A stretch of 64,000 bases of DNA. Source: Hyalangium gracile (GTDB taxonomy: Bacteria > Myxococcota > Myxococcia > Myxococcales > Myxococcaceae). Where the stretch lies: assembly GCF_020103725.1 (NCBI RefSeq), contig NZ_JAHXBG010000002.1:700896-764895 (forward strand), in the 5' to 3' direction. Positions 52,105-61,313 of the stretch are shown here, piece after piece (position 1 is the first letter of the stretch; each line of letters begins with the position of its first letter). The notes under the pieces were generated by a model that did not search any database, was not told the DNA's origin, and saw only the letters and a list, made by a program, of their open reading frames with translations. Made by a program: the position numbers and the translations under genes.

Positions 52105-52571
52105 TGAATAAGGGGAGTGCCTGGCAGGGCAACTGGGTAGTCCGCCTGTATGAACGGGTTCGAGAGCGCGGCTACTCCTCTGTCACGGCTTTCGCAGATG
52201 CACGCCCTACTGCCTCGCTGGTCGAGCTGGCCGAGGAGCTCGGCGACGACGTCGCCGGAGTGCAGGTATTCAAGGGTCTGGTTGAAGAGGCAGAACGGAA
52301 TCGTCAGCTCACCCGCCTGGTTCGTGGACAGCTCGTGCGCGAGCTGTCGGAGAGTCTCCCGAATGGCTGGCCAGCCATGATGGACGACGCCAATCGCTTC
52401 AAGGTCGCCAAGGCACTTGGCGCGTGGTCCGCGTATACCCCCGAGACCCATGAGGAGCGAGTCAGGTTGGCTGGCGATGCGCTCCTCGCCACGCCACCGC
52501 CACCCGGCTGGCGCCCTCTTGGCCCCGACGACGAGCTGCTCCGCACGCTCCTGCCCGACGAGGAAGCCTGA
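52104..52571 (+). CDS. Unknown 155-residue partner of the lipoprotein
   Basis: From the ATG at 52104 (sharing its first base with the lipoprotein TGA) the protein reads MNKGSAWQGNWVVRLYERVR and is helical and charged, with no signal. It contains ELAEELGDDVAGVQVFKGLV and ends DDELLRTLLPDEEA. Its tight overlap with the lipoprotein shows co-translation and suggests a joint function, for example a cytoplasmic partner or an immunity-like protein. No family is recognised. It converges with the large lipoprotein gene five bases downstream. Confidence 0.7.
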   Translation: MNKGSAWQGNWVVRLYERVRERGYSSVTAFADARPTASLVELAEELGDDVAGVQVFKGLVEEAERNRQLTRLVRGQLVRELSESLPNGWPAMMDDANRFKVAKALGAWSAYTPETHEERVRLAGDALLATPPPPGWRPLGPDDELLRTLLPDEEA

Positions 52572-52576
52572 CAAGC

Positions 52577-55500
52577 TCAGGGGATGGGCAGCCTCACCGC
52601 CTGCGCATCCGTTCCGCCATAGAGATACCCCCGGGTGCGGCCGGTCGCGGTGACCTCGAACGCCACCGTGGCCGTGGTGTCGCCCGGCCGCACGGGGACT
52701 ATCCACGCGGTCCCGATGTAATCCGTCGCCCGCTCCACCCGCTGCCAGGGGCGCATGGAGCAGGCGAAGGGAGCACAGCCATCCCCAGCCGGCCGCTCGC
52801 ACCGGTCGCTCGCCGGACCCACGCACCGCTCACCCGGCTGGGCCAGCGTGCCCGGCAGGACGAGCGGAGAGAGCGTGAACGACATATCGCTCTTCAGCCG
52901 CGCCAGCCGCAGCCCCCGCGGCTCGGTGTTCTGCTCGTTGACGGCCAGCAGCAGGTCCCCGTCCGGCAGGCGCTGCATGTCCGCCACGCCGGCAACCTCC
53001 ACCGCGGAGCTGTACGTCCACGTGTCGCCCACTCCCGGCAGGGAGGCGGGCAGCGTCCCCAGGCGCGTCACGCCCGTGCTCGCGCGGTGCTCTTCCACGT
53101 GCTCACCGCTGCCGTCACGCATGACCCAGAGCAGCCCGTCCGAAGTCGCGGTGCAGGCGATGAGGCGGGCCGACGGGTTGGACAGCACCGTCTGCATCGC
53201 TCCGAAGCTCAGCGCCCCGCCAGAGCCCACGGTCACCGGCACGAAGTGGAGCGTGGCCCCTGCTCCCGGCAGGCGGCAGTTGCCCAGGTAGACCCCCTGG
53301 GGCGCGACGTGCACACCGCTGACCATCAATGGCTGGCGGAAGATCGGCGAGAAGGCGACCTGCGTGGACGACGCCACCGTCGCCGTGCTCGGCCCCACCT
53401 CCACGTCGAACAGGGTGGAGCGGTTGTCCAGCAGGTTGGACAGCACCGCCACCAGCCGACCAGCCACCAGCCCCGCTCCAGCTACCTGGACGTTCGAGCC
53501 GAAGGGCAGGCCCAGCTCGCCCAGCTTGACGCTGCTCCAGGTCTCCGGCGCGCTCGTCGGCAAGCGATGGCGATGGATGTCCGCCACGTAGACCGATGAC
53601 CCCTGCATGGTCACCTGCACCACTCCGTCGTTCGTCTCCACCACGTGCAGCCCGCTGCCCCCCTTCCCCGCTCCACCCACCGAGCGAACGGGCTGAGCAT
53701 GACCAGGCGGAAAGCCATCCCGCCGCCATGTCCCCACCACCGCGAGCAGTGTGTCCAACTGCAGGGGCGTGGGGATGCCCGCCTGGGTGCCGTAGGCCCA
53801 GCGATCGACGGGCACCAGCACCTGGTCTCCCGTCCGAACCGGCCGCGAGTGGTAGTAGCGCAGCGCCCCCGGCGTGGGCCCGTCGGTGACGAGGATCTCC
53901 GGGGCCACGGCCAGCACCTCGAGCTCGGTGGTGATGTCGCCGACCCCGGACCGGGGGGAGTGCAGCACCACGGGGTGGACTCCCGGGGTGATGCCCGCGG
54001 GCAGGAACAGGGAGACACGCTCATCGCTCCAGCGGGTGATCGTCGCGGGCCGTCCCCCCACCGTGGCGCGGAAGCCGATCGAGGCCAGATGGTCCACCCC
54101 CGTTCCACCGTCGCCCAGGCCCGCACCGAGCAGCTCGCACAGCTCGTTGGCTCCCACCCGGCAGCCATGGGCCATCCGCGGCACCGCCATCACCGAGCGG
54201 ATCTCGAGCGCAGTCCCATCCCGTGACAGAATCACGGGGTTCTCACCGCCCACGATGGGAGCGAGCACCAGGGCCGTTTCGCCGCGCGCGACGATCCTCG
54301 CGAACTGCGCGGAGAGGCTCGAGAGGTTGTGCCCCACTATCCGGAAGGTGCCATCGATGGGCATCGAAGCGGGCACCTCCCACCGGTCGATGCGCATCGG
54401 CAACCGCACCGCGATGCGGTTCGAGTAACGGCCGTCAGCCGTCACCACGCGCAGCAGCCCATCCACGCTCTTCTCACCGGGCCGGAAGCACACGCGCGTG
54501 GCGCTCCACGACTCCACCTGGGCCGTCACGGCTCCTACCTTGACGGTCCCCGGGGTGTCGCCCAGATCTCTTCCCGTCGCGCACGCCGAGGCAGTCACGT
54601 CGAGGACTCCCTGCGGAGGCTCGTCCAGGCAAGGATGGCCGCTCATGCAGTCGCGAGCGTCACGCTTCCCATAGACGGCCTTCTCCATCGAGGTGGGCTC
54701 GCCGGCGCCCCGGACCTTGACCACGCCGAGCTCCGGCCGGAAGGCGTACACGTCACCGTCATAGACGAACAGCGCCTCCTTGCCGCCCACCTCCCGGATC
54801 ACGAGATCGCTCGGGGTGGCGAAGCCGCGGGCCACTTCTACGAAGGCATTGGCCTCAGGGGGCAACGCCAGGACACGGCCGTAGTTGTAGTCCAGCAGGT
54901 ACAGCGTGCCGTCCCCGCCGAACTCGGCATCCGCGGGCAGTGTGCCCGTCACGTCGATGCAGCCAGCGGGCCTGGGGCTCAGGGTGCATGACTCGAGCGA
55001 AGGCATGGCCCCCTTCAAGGGATCGAAGCGCAAGGCCCACTGCGACTTCTTGCTCTGGAGCCGGTAGTAGTCCAGCCGGTCAATCAGCGCGCCATGGCGG
55101 CCCGACACCACCATCTCGCGGGGATACTTCGGGGGTGGCTCCTCGTTGAACTCCGGCTTGAGCCGGTCGGCGAAGAAGGTCCCCTCCTGGACATGGTAGA
55201 GCTTGCGCCCCCGCGCCTCGCGCACCTGGAAGATGTCCGTGGCCTTGATGGGCAAGCGCTGGGACGTCGCGCGCGCCCCGCGCTGCGTGTCGAACTTCAC
55301 CAGGTTGTCATAGGGAGGCGAGTTGAGGGCCAGCGCCTTGCTGAAGGTGACCCAGACGCCCGTCTCCGTCGCATCGAACGGCGCGAAGGGAATCCCGTCC
55401 TCGTGGGCCAGGCCGCTCTCGTAGAGGAAGGGCATGTCCGGCGGCCCCCTGAGCAGTGACTGGTAGCCGGTCGCATACACCTTGCCCGCGGGGGAGAAGG

Positions 55501-56803
55501 CCATCCGATCCGTGCCCGCGCTGCCCACCTGCAGCCGCTCCACGCGGATGATCCGGCCGGTGTCGAGCGCATCCAGGCTCTCGATGTCCATCGTCTCGAA
55601 GCGCGGGGTGACACCAGGACCGGCCTCGCAGATGACCCGGGGCTGCGTGTAGCGCGAGAGCCCCGTGTCCGGGGTGCCCAGGAAACGGAACCGGCCGTCC
55701 GCGAGCGCCGAGAAGGAGTTCATGGCGGACATGGCGACGCCCGCGTCCAGGTCGATGATCTTCGGCCGGGTCTGCCCCGGATCCCACCGGTAGATGAGGA
55801 AGCGCTGGCCGGGGCTGAGCTGCAGGGGGTAGGCCCAGAGCCGATCCTGCCGGTCCACGTGGAGCTGGAGCATGAGGGGCCCGTCCTTGGCGACCTCCAG
55901 CTTCGTCCAGGTCTGCATGTCCTCGGTGACGAGGACCTCGGAGTACTCGGTGGGCGAGATCAACGCCGAGATGGCCAGCTTCCCCCCCCAGAAGGCACCC
56001 GTGACGTGGAGGAGCCTGGCCTCCTTGACTCCGGGCAGATCGAGCGGCTGGGGCGTGGCCCCTGGCGTGGAGTAGTACGCCCGGTTGCCATCGTTGGTGA
56101 TGACGTGCACGGCGCGGTCCGCGGTGGCCGCCAGGGGTACGAAGCCGAGGTTGGCCCGGGATTCCGGCTGGAGAAGGTTGGCGGGAGCGATGCGCTGCCA
56201 GTTGCGGCCCGCATCGCGCGTGGCGTAGAGGAACCCTCCCCCGCGGGCCACCCAGCGCCGTGCATCCCCCTTGTACACCAGGTCGCTCCTGGCACCGTCC
56301 GCCAGGGTGAGGGTGAGCTTGTCGGCGACGGTCCTCAAGGGCCGCCCATCGAGCACCAGCTCCATCGAGTATTCGGGGATGGACGTGCCATCCGACAGGC
56401 CACGGACCCCAGCGATGGAGCCCGCCAGGTAGAAGTCATCGCTCAGCATGAGGACGGGGGGCTGGAAGATCCCGCCGACAGGCCTCGAGCCCTCGCCCGA
56501 GGTATCCACGACGTCCTCGTGCACGAGCTTTTCGAAGGTGCGCCCCCCATCGCGCGTGAGGAGCGCGGCGACCTTGCTCGAGCTCGGCCCGTTGGTCGGC
56601 TGGAAGTGCATCAGGAACGTGTCGGGGTCCTCTCCCAGCGGGAACAGCGAGGAGATCGCCGCCGAGCTGAAGCAGTGCGCCGCCAGCGGCTCGCGCTCGA
56701 ACTCGATGGGCTGAGGCCCCGCCGGCTCCTTCTCGGTGCAGGAGACCCCAACCGCGCCAATCACTACGAGCAGGGTGCGCGCGCACCTCTTCCAGACGTC
56801 CAA
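52577..56803 (-). CDS. Very large surface lipoprotein with Asp-box and IPT/TIG-like domains
   Basis: A 1408-residue predicted lipoprotein. I chose a TTG start at 56803: it is preceded by GGGAGG with ideal spacing and gives the signal MDVWKRCARTLLVVIGAVGVSC. An ATG 14 codons upstream (56845) is the alternative. The N-terminal half has sialidase-type Asp boxes (TRDGGRTFEKL; YATRDAGRNWQRI) and blade-like repeats, suggesting a beta-propeller. The centre (about 730-1000) has IPT/TIG-like segments (DGTFRIVGHNLSSLSAQF) and Cys pairs (DCMSGHPCLD, CRVGANELCE). More blades follow to the C-terminus. It probably binds polymers or partners at the cell surface; no catalytic motif is seen. Confidence 0.8.
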   Translation of the reverse strand: MDVWKRCARTLLVVIGAVGVSCTEKEPAGPQPIEFEREPLAAHCFSSAAISSLFPLGEDPDTFLMHFQPTNGPSSSKVAALLTRDGGRTFEKLVHEDVVDTSGEGSRPVGGIFQPPVLMLSDDFYLAGSIAGVRGLSDGTSIPEYSMELVLDGRPLRTVADKLTLTLADGARSDLVYKGDARRWVARGGGFLYATRDAGRNWQRIAPANLLQPESRANLGFVPLAATADRAVHVITNDGNRAYYSTPGATPQPLDLPGVKEARLLHVTGAFWGGKLAISALISPTEYSEVLVTEDMQTWTKLEVAKDGPLMLQLHVDRQDRLWAYPLQLSPGQRFLIYRWDPGQTRPKIIDLDAGVAMSAMNSFSALADGRFRFLGTPDTGLSRYTQPRVICEAGPGVTPRFETMDIESLDALDTGRIIRVERLQVGSAGTDRMAFSPAGKVYATGYQSLLRGPPDMPFLYESGLAHEDGIPFAPFDATETGVWVTFSKALALNSPPYDNLVKFDTQRGARATSQRLPIKATDIFQVREARGRKLYHVQEGTFFADRLKPEFNEEPPPKYPREMVVSGRHGALIDRLDYYRLQSKKSQWALRFDPLKGAMPSLESCTLSPRPAGCIDVTGTLPADAEFGGDGTLYLLDYNYGRVLALPPEANAFVEVARGFATPSDLVIREVGGKEALFVYDGDVYAFRPELGVVKVRGAGEPTSMEKAVYGKRDARDCMSGHPCLDEPPQGVLDVTASACATGRDLGDTPGTVKVGAVTAQVESWSATRVCFRPGEKSVDGLLRVVTADGRYSNRIAVRLPMRIDRWEVPASMPIDGTFRIVGHNLSSLSAQFARIVARGETALVLAPIVGGENPVILSRDGTALEIRSVMAVPRMAHGCRVGANELCELLGAGLGDGGTGVDHLASIGFRATVGGRPATITRWSDERVSLFLPAGITPGVHPVVLHSPRSGVGDITTELEVLAVAPEILVTDGPTPGALRYYHSRPVRTGDQVLVPVDRWAYGTQAGIPTPLQLDTLLAVVGTWRRDGFPPGHAQPVRSVGGAGKGGSGLHVVETNDGVVQVTMQGSSVYVADIHRHRLPTSAPETWSSVKLGELGLPFGSNVQVAGAGLVAGRLVAVLSNLLDNRSTLFDVEVGPSTATVASSTQVAFSPIFRQPLMVSGVHVAPQGVYLGNCRLPGAGATLHFVPVTVGSGGALSFGAMQTVLSNPSARLIACTATSDGLLWVMRDGSGEHVEEHRASTGVTRLGTLPASLPGVGDTWTYSSAVEVAGVADMQRLPDGDLLLAVNEQNTEPRGLRLARLKSDMSFTLSPLVLPGTLAQPGERCVGPASDRCERPAGDGCAPFACSMRPWQRVERATDYIGTAWIVPVRPGDTTATVAFEVTATGRTRGYLYGGTDAQAVRLPIP

Positions 56804-56876
56804 GCGTCCTCCCTTACGGCCCACCCTTGAATGGGGGTGCTCCATCCTAGGGCCTTCTCTCCTGCTTCGGGGAGCG

Positions 56877-57266
56877 TCAGCCGAAGGTCGCCTCGGCGAG
56901 CACCTTCGTGTCCGCGTAGACGACGTGACGCACGATCTTGCCGTCCCGCACCTCCCAATAGTCAGCGGACGGCGTGTTGAACGGGCGTCCTGTCCTGCGC
57001 CCTCGGCCGATCTGCAACGCGACGACCCACACCCGGCCTTCTCCAGCATCCATGAACTGCTGTGGCACCGGGCGGAAGTCCTCCCACAGATCCGCCATGT
57101 CGCCCATGGCACGCTGCAGCTCGGGGAGGCCTTTGGCCCCACGGTAGGGGTACCCAGCGGGCACCTGCCACTCGATGTCCGGGTGAATGAGAGACAAAGC
57201 TGTCTCGAAGTCTCCTCTCCCGGAGGCCTCGTACAGGGAGCGGACAACGTCAACGGGACTGGCCAT
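56877..57266 (-). CDS. SnoaL/NTF2-like protein
   Basis: A 129-residue protein of the nuclear-transport-factor-2-like/SnoaL fold: helix VDVVRSLYEASGRGDFETAL, then IHPDIEWQVPAGYPYRG, GRVWVVALQIGRG and WEVRDGKIVRHVVYADT. Members include polyketide cyclases, limonene-epoxide-like hydrolases and stress proteins; the catalytic residues vary and no role can be inferred. The ATG has GGAGG a few bases upstream (AGGAGGTCGCC). It is separate from the large lipoprotein gene by 73 bases. Confidence 0.88.
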   Translation of the reverse strand: MASPVDVVRSLYEASGRGDFETALSLIHPDIEWQVPAGYPYRGAKGLPELQRAMGDMADLWEDFRPVPQQFMDAGEGRVWVVALQIGRGRRTGRPFNTPSADYWEVRDGKIVRHVVYADTKVLAEATFG

Positions 57267-57347
57267 CTTGGCGACCTCCTCAGGGGACAGGGAGGACCCT
57301 ATAGGTGTGGGGACCGGGAGCGAGCAAGAGGGTCATCCCAGAAGCGC

Positions 57348-57581
57348 ATGGAGAGCGCGTCCGGTGGGTCGACGGCGAGCCCCTCACTTGTCATCCTCCG
57401 TCGGTCTGGTGATGCTTCGCGCTCCCGCTGGCAACCTCGGTACGGTGGCGTGCTGGGCAGCACCTTCTTCTTCGTGGCCAATATCAGTGTCGCGGGCACT
57501 CCCATGGGCATGAGCTGGGCCGGGCTCTGGCTGCTCTGGGCGGTGGCCCGCCACCTCCGTGCCTCGAGGAAAAGCGCGTAG
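57348..57581 (+). CDS. Possible small membrane protein (or remnant)
   Basis: A 77-residue frame whose C-terminal half reads VLGSTFFFVANISVAGTPMG and then MSWAGLWLLWAVARHLRASR, a hydrophobic hairpin-like pattern resembling small two-helix inner-membrane proteins. The N-terminal half is Ser/Arg-rich and not convincing, so this may be the tail of a degraded gene. The rest of the 57267-57630 gap shows no clear gene. Confidence 0.35.
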   Translation: MESASGGSTASPSLVILRRSGDASRSRWQPRYGGVLGSTFFFVANISVAGTPMGMSWAGLWLLWAVARHLRASRKSA

Positions 57582-57630
57582 CTGTAACCTGTTCGTGGCC
57601 AGGGGCGTATCCAGGGTGCGCTGCTGAAAA

Positions 57631-58734
57631 GTGCCCTCTGTGATCGGAGCCGTTCCCGTGATCGACTCTCTCCTCCGCCGACTCGCTCCCACCGTCCCCA
57701 CGACCACCACGCTGCCCCCGCGGACGACTTCGACCTCGCCCGCGGTGACCACGCCCGCGCCGACCCCCTACTTCCAGGATGGCTTCGACCTCCCAAAGCC
57801 TCCCTCCGTGAACCTCGGCGCCAGTGCGAGCGCGTCCCCGATCGATCTTCCACCGCTCATCGAGCGCTTCCTGCCTCCCGTGGGTCCGAAGCTGCCGCAT
57901 CTGGAAGACGGGTGGACGCCGCAGGGCCAGGGCTATGACGCCAGGAGAGGAGAGGTGCTCACGACCTATTACGACGACACCGGCGTGCTGCTCTCGAGCC
58001 AGAACAAGAACGACGGGAGCGAGAAGCTTCAGGTTCGCCTGGGAGGGCTCGGCGAGATTCCGCCCCCCTCGCATGGCGGAGGCGTCTCGACGGACGGCGA
58101 CTACGTCTACGTCTCGGACACGGATCGCCTCTACGTCTACAGCCGCGAGGCGCTCGAACAGGCCGAGCGCGAGGGGACCGCCGTCCCTCCGTTCCAGGTG
58201 ATCGACGTGCCCGCCGACACGACCGACCCCAACTCGGACACCGGGCTGGTCTCGAGCGGCAGCTACATGACCGTGAAGGACGGCTACGCCTACGTCGGCG
58301 GATACAGCAAGGACGGCGACGGCAAGGCGGGCGCTGTCTGGCGGTACGAGATCGACCCGAAGACGGGCGCGCTCGTCCAGAACGAGGACTCGCCGCAGGG
58401 GCCCATCCGCGCGCCAGATCGGGCTCAGGGCATCACGGTCGTGGACGGCGCGCTGCTGTTCACCACCGGCGACCACAAGCTGGTGTACCAGCCGTTCGAC
58501 ACGGCGAACTTCGAGGCCGACATCGATGACCGGCACGACATCAGCAACGGGTTGATCGACCCGTATGCACAGGGGCTGAACATCATCGATGGTGAGCTCT
58601 GGGTGACGTACGAGAGCGGTTCGGACAAGTACAAGGACGACGTCGAGACTCCCCGAGAACACATCCAGCGCATCCCCTTGGATCGGCTGGACCTCGAAGC
58701 GGCGGGTCTGACACCGGAAGACTTGCAGGGCTGA
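57631..58734 (+). CDS. Secretable beta-propeller-like protein of unknown function
   Basis: A 367-residue protein. The first 50 residues are Thr/Pro-rich with a short hydrophobic start and no clear signal peptide. The rest has repeated strand patterns with VYVSDTDRLYVYSREALEQA, MTVKDGYAYVGGYSKDGDGK, GITVVDGALLFTTGDHKLVY and GLNIIDGELWVTYESGSDKY, typical of a propeller-type fold. No catalytic motif is seen. The start is GTG at 57631; a second GTG is three codons later. Composition of the Thr/Pro segment suggests a surface or extracellular protein, but the export route is unknown. Confidence 0.75.
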   Translation: MPSVIGAVPVIDSLLRRLAPTVPTTTTLPPRTTSTSPAVTTPAPTPYFQDGFDLPKPPSVNLGASASASPIDLPPLIERFLPPVGPKLPHLEDGWTPQGQGYDARRGEVLTTYYDDTGVLLSSQNKNDGSEKLQVRLGGLGEIPPPSHGGGVSTDGDYVYVSDTDRLYVYSREALEQAEREGTAVPPFQVIDVPADTTDPNSDTGLVSSGSYMTVKDGYAYVGGYSKDGDGKAGAVWRYEIDPKTGALVQNEDSPQGPIRAPDRAQGITVVDGALLFTTGDHKLVYQPFDTANFEADIDDRHDISNGLIDPYAQGLNIIDGELWVTYESGSDKYKDDVETPREHIQRIPLDRLDLEAAGLTPEDLQG

Positions 58735-58765
58735 GCGACTCTCGATACCGAGGCGCTCGTCACCT

Positions 58766-59437
58766 CTACGACTCGTCGTGGACGTACTTCCAGTGCTCCC
58801 CCTCCACCCGGGAGCGCCAGACCGACTTGACCGACGGCACGTCCACCAGCACGTACCCATGCTGCTGGAGCTGGAACGACTGGTAGATGTCCGAGCCCCA
58901 GTGGGCGTACTCGCCGTCCGGATACGGAAAGCGTGCCAGCACGGACGTCCTCGCGGCGAAGACACCGCCCTGCACATGCACCTGCTCCAGCCAGTCCGCA
59001 AACCCCATCGGGGAGGGAGGACCGCTCGGATAGAAGGAGCCAGTGAGGGCCACCGACTCGCTCGGATCGCTCACCAGGGGCTCGAGCAGATCCCAGATCC
59101 ACGTCGGATCATGCATCCGGCCATGATTGGCGCAGACGTAGAGCAGGAACGGGCGCGACGCCTCCCTCACGGCCTGGTTCATCGCGGGGCCGTAGTAGAG
59201 GTTGCGCCCCTTGTTCCAGCGGTACTTCGCCGGGAAGAGCCCGTTGTTCCGAACCGCGCGCGCCAGCCGGGTCAGCTGGCGCTCGCTGTTGTCGATCACC
59301 ACGAGCTCGGCATCGAGGAGTCGCCAGGACAGCGCCAGGGACGGCAGCAGATCCCGCCGCAGGCGCGTGAGGGCTCGCTCCTCGTCGTTGTGCGGGATCA
59401 TCACCACCGTGACGCCGAGTCTCGTGCCTCCGGCCAT
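58766..59437 (-). CDS. Family 2-like glycosyltransferase (GT-A fold)
   Basis: A 223-residue protein. It opens LGVTVVMIPHNDEERALTRL, close to the first strand and loop of GT2 enzymes, and has LDAELVVIDNSERQLTRLA (second strand with IDNS), KGRNLYYGPAMNQAVREASRPFLL (the NxGxxxA-type stretch) and a later GGVFAARTSVLARFPYPDG with an acidic motif SDIYQSF. A clear DxD motif is replaced by LYVCANHGRMHD, so the donor site is uncertain. It lies 13 bases downstream of the LVIVD lipoprotein on the same strand, probably co-transcribed. Confidence 0.75.
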   Translation of the reverse strand: MAGGTRLGVTVVMIPHNDEERALTRLRRDLLPSLALSWRLLDAELVVIDNSERQLTRLARAVRNNGLFPAKYRWNKGRNLYYGPAMNQAVREASRPFLLYVCANHGRMHDPTWIWDLLEPLVSDPSESVALTGSFYPSGPPSPMGFADWLEQVHVQGGVFAARTSVLARFPYPDGEYAHWGSDIYQSFQLQQHGYVLVDVPSVKSVWRSRVEGEHWKYVHDES

Positions 59438-59450
59438 CCCCCGCTCCCGG

Positions 59451-61082
59451 TCACGGCTCGCGGTAGATGAGCAGGCCGCGCGTCATGTCCACCACGTACA
59501 CATATCCATCACCCGGCACCCGGATGCCGATGGCGCCCACGAGGCCGCCATCCTTGCGACCTGGATCTGAGTCGCGGAAGGTATTCGCGTAGGCGATCTC
59601 CCTGGGCCGCGTGGGGTTGGAGACGTCAAACACACGCAGGCCCTCGGCGTACCAGGCCACGTACAGCCGCTTGCCCACCAGCACCATGTTGTGGATGGAG
59701 GTCTGCGGCCGCATCCTGTGCTCGCCGATCTTCACGATGCGCGCCGGGTCGGTGACGTCCAGCACGCGCAGATGGGCGTTGGTGTTCTCGCCGCCCTCGA
59801 AGGCGATGGTACGGCCCGCGAACGTGCCCACCGCGTTGGCGTGCGTGGAGTTGTAGATGTGCGTGTCATACGTGTACGAGCCCAGCGGCTGGGGATTCGC
59901 CGCGTCCGTCACGTCCACCACGTAGTACCCCTGCCCCATCTGGTTGATGTAGAGCCGGCTCTGGTACGCGAACGAGTCGTGCGGATAGCCGTAGCCGTTC
60001 TCGTCCACGGGCACCGTGTAGCGATTGAGCAGCACCGGATCCAACGGGTTGCTCACATCGAAGATGAGCACCTGGTTGACGCCCGCGGCCTGGGCGTACA
60101 TCCGATTCCCGTCGACGTAGATCGTGTGGACGCTGAAGCTGTCCCCCGGAACACCTCGCACCAGCTGCGGATCCGCGGGGTGGGTGATGTCGTAGACGAG
60201 CACGCCGTGCTTGCCGCTGCCCACATAGAGCGCGTCTCCCTTGGCCCAGACCGCATTCCAGCCAGTGTCGCCCTCCACCGTGAGGACCTTGCGCAGCACG
60301 GGGTGTGCCTTGTCACTCACGTCGAACACCGCGACCCCGCCCACCGGATTGGCTGGTGCCGGCCCCAGGGTGGAGGCCACCACGTAGGCGTGGTCCTTGG
60401 CGACGTACACGTCCAAGGGCGTGCTCAGCCCTTCCACGCGGTGCTCCGAGACAAAGGTGATGCCGGAGGTCTCCGGCTCCGAGAGCCGCTGCAGGCGCAC
60501 ACCCTCGAAGGTGCCCGTCGTCCGGCGAGCCCCACCATTGATGCACGTCTGGTAGCAGCCGACATAGCGCTGCCCACTGTCGGCGGAGCATCCCGCGTAG
60601 GCATAGAGCTGCGTGCCGCCATCGGACAGGGTGCGCAGACCGGAGACATAGAAGCTCTCCGTGTCGATCTGCTTCCGCACGAGCGGATAGATGCCCATGC
60701 CCTCGTAACCCCCGGTCGTCGAGATCGTGAAGCCCATCGAGCTCAATGAGCCACTCTCGGACCGCGTGTACATCTCATAGATGCCATCGGGCGACAGCTG
60801 CGAGAGCGTGCTCCGGCTGCAGGCGGACAGGTCGAAGGACTCGGGGCTGCCACAGGTGACGGGGGCTCCCGCATCCGTCGTCACGAAGCTGGAGCACGGC
60901 GCGAACCGGCCGGGATCGATGTAGTCGCCGAGTTCCTCGAGCGGAACGTAGCTGCCGTCCCACTCCTCGCCGGCATCAGGAACTCCCCCGTCCGGTGCGC
61001 TCGGCTCGTCGTCGTCGTCACACCCCACCCAGGCACTGCTCAGTATCAGCATGGCGAGGACAAAACGGAACGGTTTCGTCAT
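59451..61082 (-). CDS. LVIVD-repeat lipoprotein (beta-propeller)
   Basis: A 543-residue lipoprotein with lipobox SSAWVGC (about residue 20) and an acidic DDDDEPSAPDGG linker. From about residue 200 it has LVIVD-type repeats (VAVFDVSDKAHPVLRKV; VLVYDITHPADPQLVRG; VLIFDVSNPLDPVLLNR; YYVVDVTDAANPQPLGS; LRVLDVTDPARIVKIGE; LRVFDVSNPTRPREIAY), at least six blades. LVIVD propellers are extracellular and often found with choice-of-anchor proteins. Its ATG overlaps the TGA of an AraC-type remnant (ATGA). The role is unknown; adhesion or matrix binding is plausible. Confidence 0.88.
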   Translation of the reverse strand: MTKPFRFVLAMLILSSAWVGCDDDDEPSAPDGGVPDAGEEWDGSYVPLEELGDYIDPGRFAPCSSFVTTDAGAPVTCGSPESFDLSACSRSTLSQLSPDGIYEMYTRSESGSLSSMGFTISTTGGYEGMGIYPLVRKQIDTESFYVSGLRTLSDGGTQLYAYAGCSADSGQRYVGCYQTCINGGARRTTGTFEGVRLQRLSEPETSGITFVSEHRVEGLSTPLDVYVAKDHAYVVASTLGPAPANPVGGVAVFDVSDKAHPVLRKVLTVEGDTGWNAVWAKGDALYVGSGKHGVLVYDITHPADPQLVRGVPGDSFSVHTIYVDGNRMYAQAAGVNQVLIFDVSNPLDPVLLNRYTVPVDENGYGYPHDSFAYQSRLYINQMGQGYYVVDVTDAANPQPLGSYTYDTHIYNSTHANAVGTFAGRTIAFEGGENTNAHLRVLDVTDPARIVKIGEHRMRPQTSIHNMVLVGKRLYVAWYAEGLRVFDVSNPTRPREIAYANTFRDSDPGRKDGGLVGAIGIRVPGDGYVYVVDMTRGLLIYREP

Positions 61083-61180
61083 GGGAGAGAGCCTCTGTCC
61101 TGAAGGTGCCGCTCGCGGAACTCCGTCGGAGTCAGGCCGGTGAACTTCGTGAAGCTGTCGATGTTACAGGAACAGTAGCC
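61079..61180 (-). pseudogene. C-terminal tail of an AraC-family regulator
   Basis: The frame ends in FTKFTGLTPTEFRERHL, then QDRGSLP and TGA. This is the conserved end of AraC helix-turn-helix domains (FxxxxGxTPxxFR). Upstream of GYCSC (61180) the sequence loses similarity, and the first helix-turn-helix is missing. The stop overlaps the LVIVD lipoprotein start, suggesting the regulator once preceded it. It is a remnant; the rest of 61181-61313 shows no gene. Confidence 0.65.
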
Positions 61181-61313
61181 AGGGGACTGTTGACGATGCT
61201 GACCAGGAAGGAAGCGGCGGCAGCATCGCGGTGCGGTCGACCGCTAGACTGAGCTGCCGATTCCGCGTCGCTTTTGCTTGCATTCAAAGCAGTAGACGCC
61301 CAAGGACCTGGGC

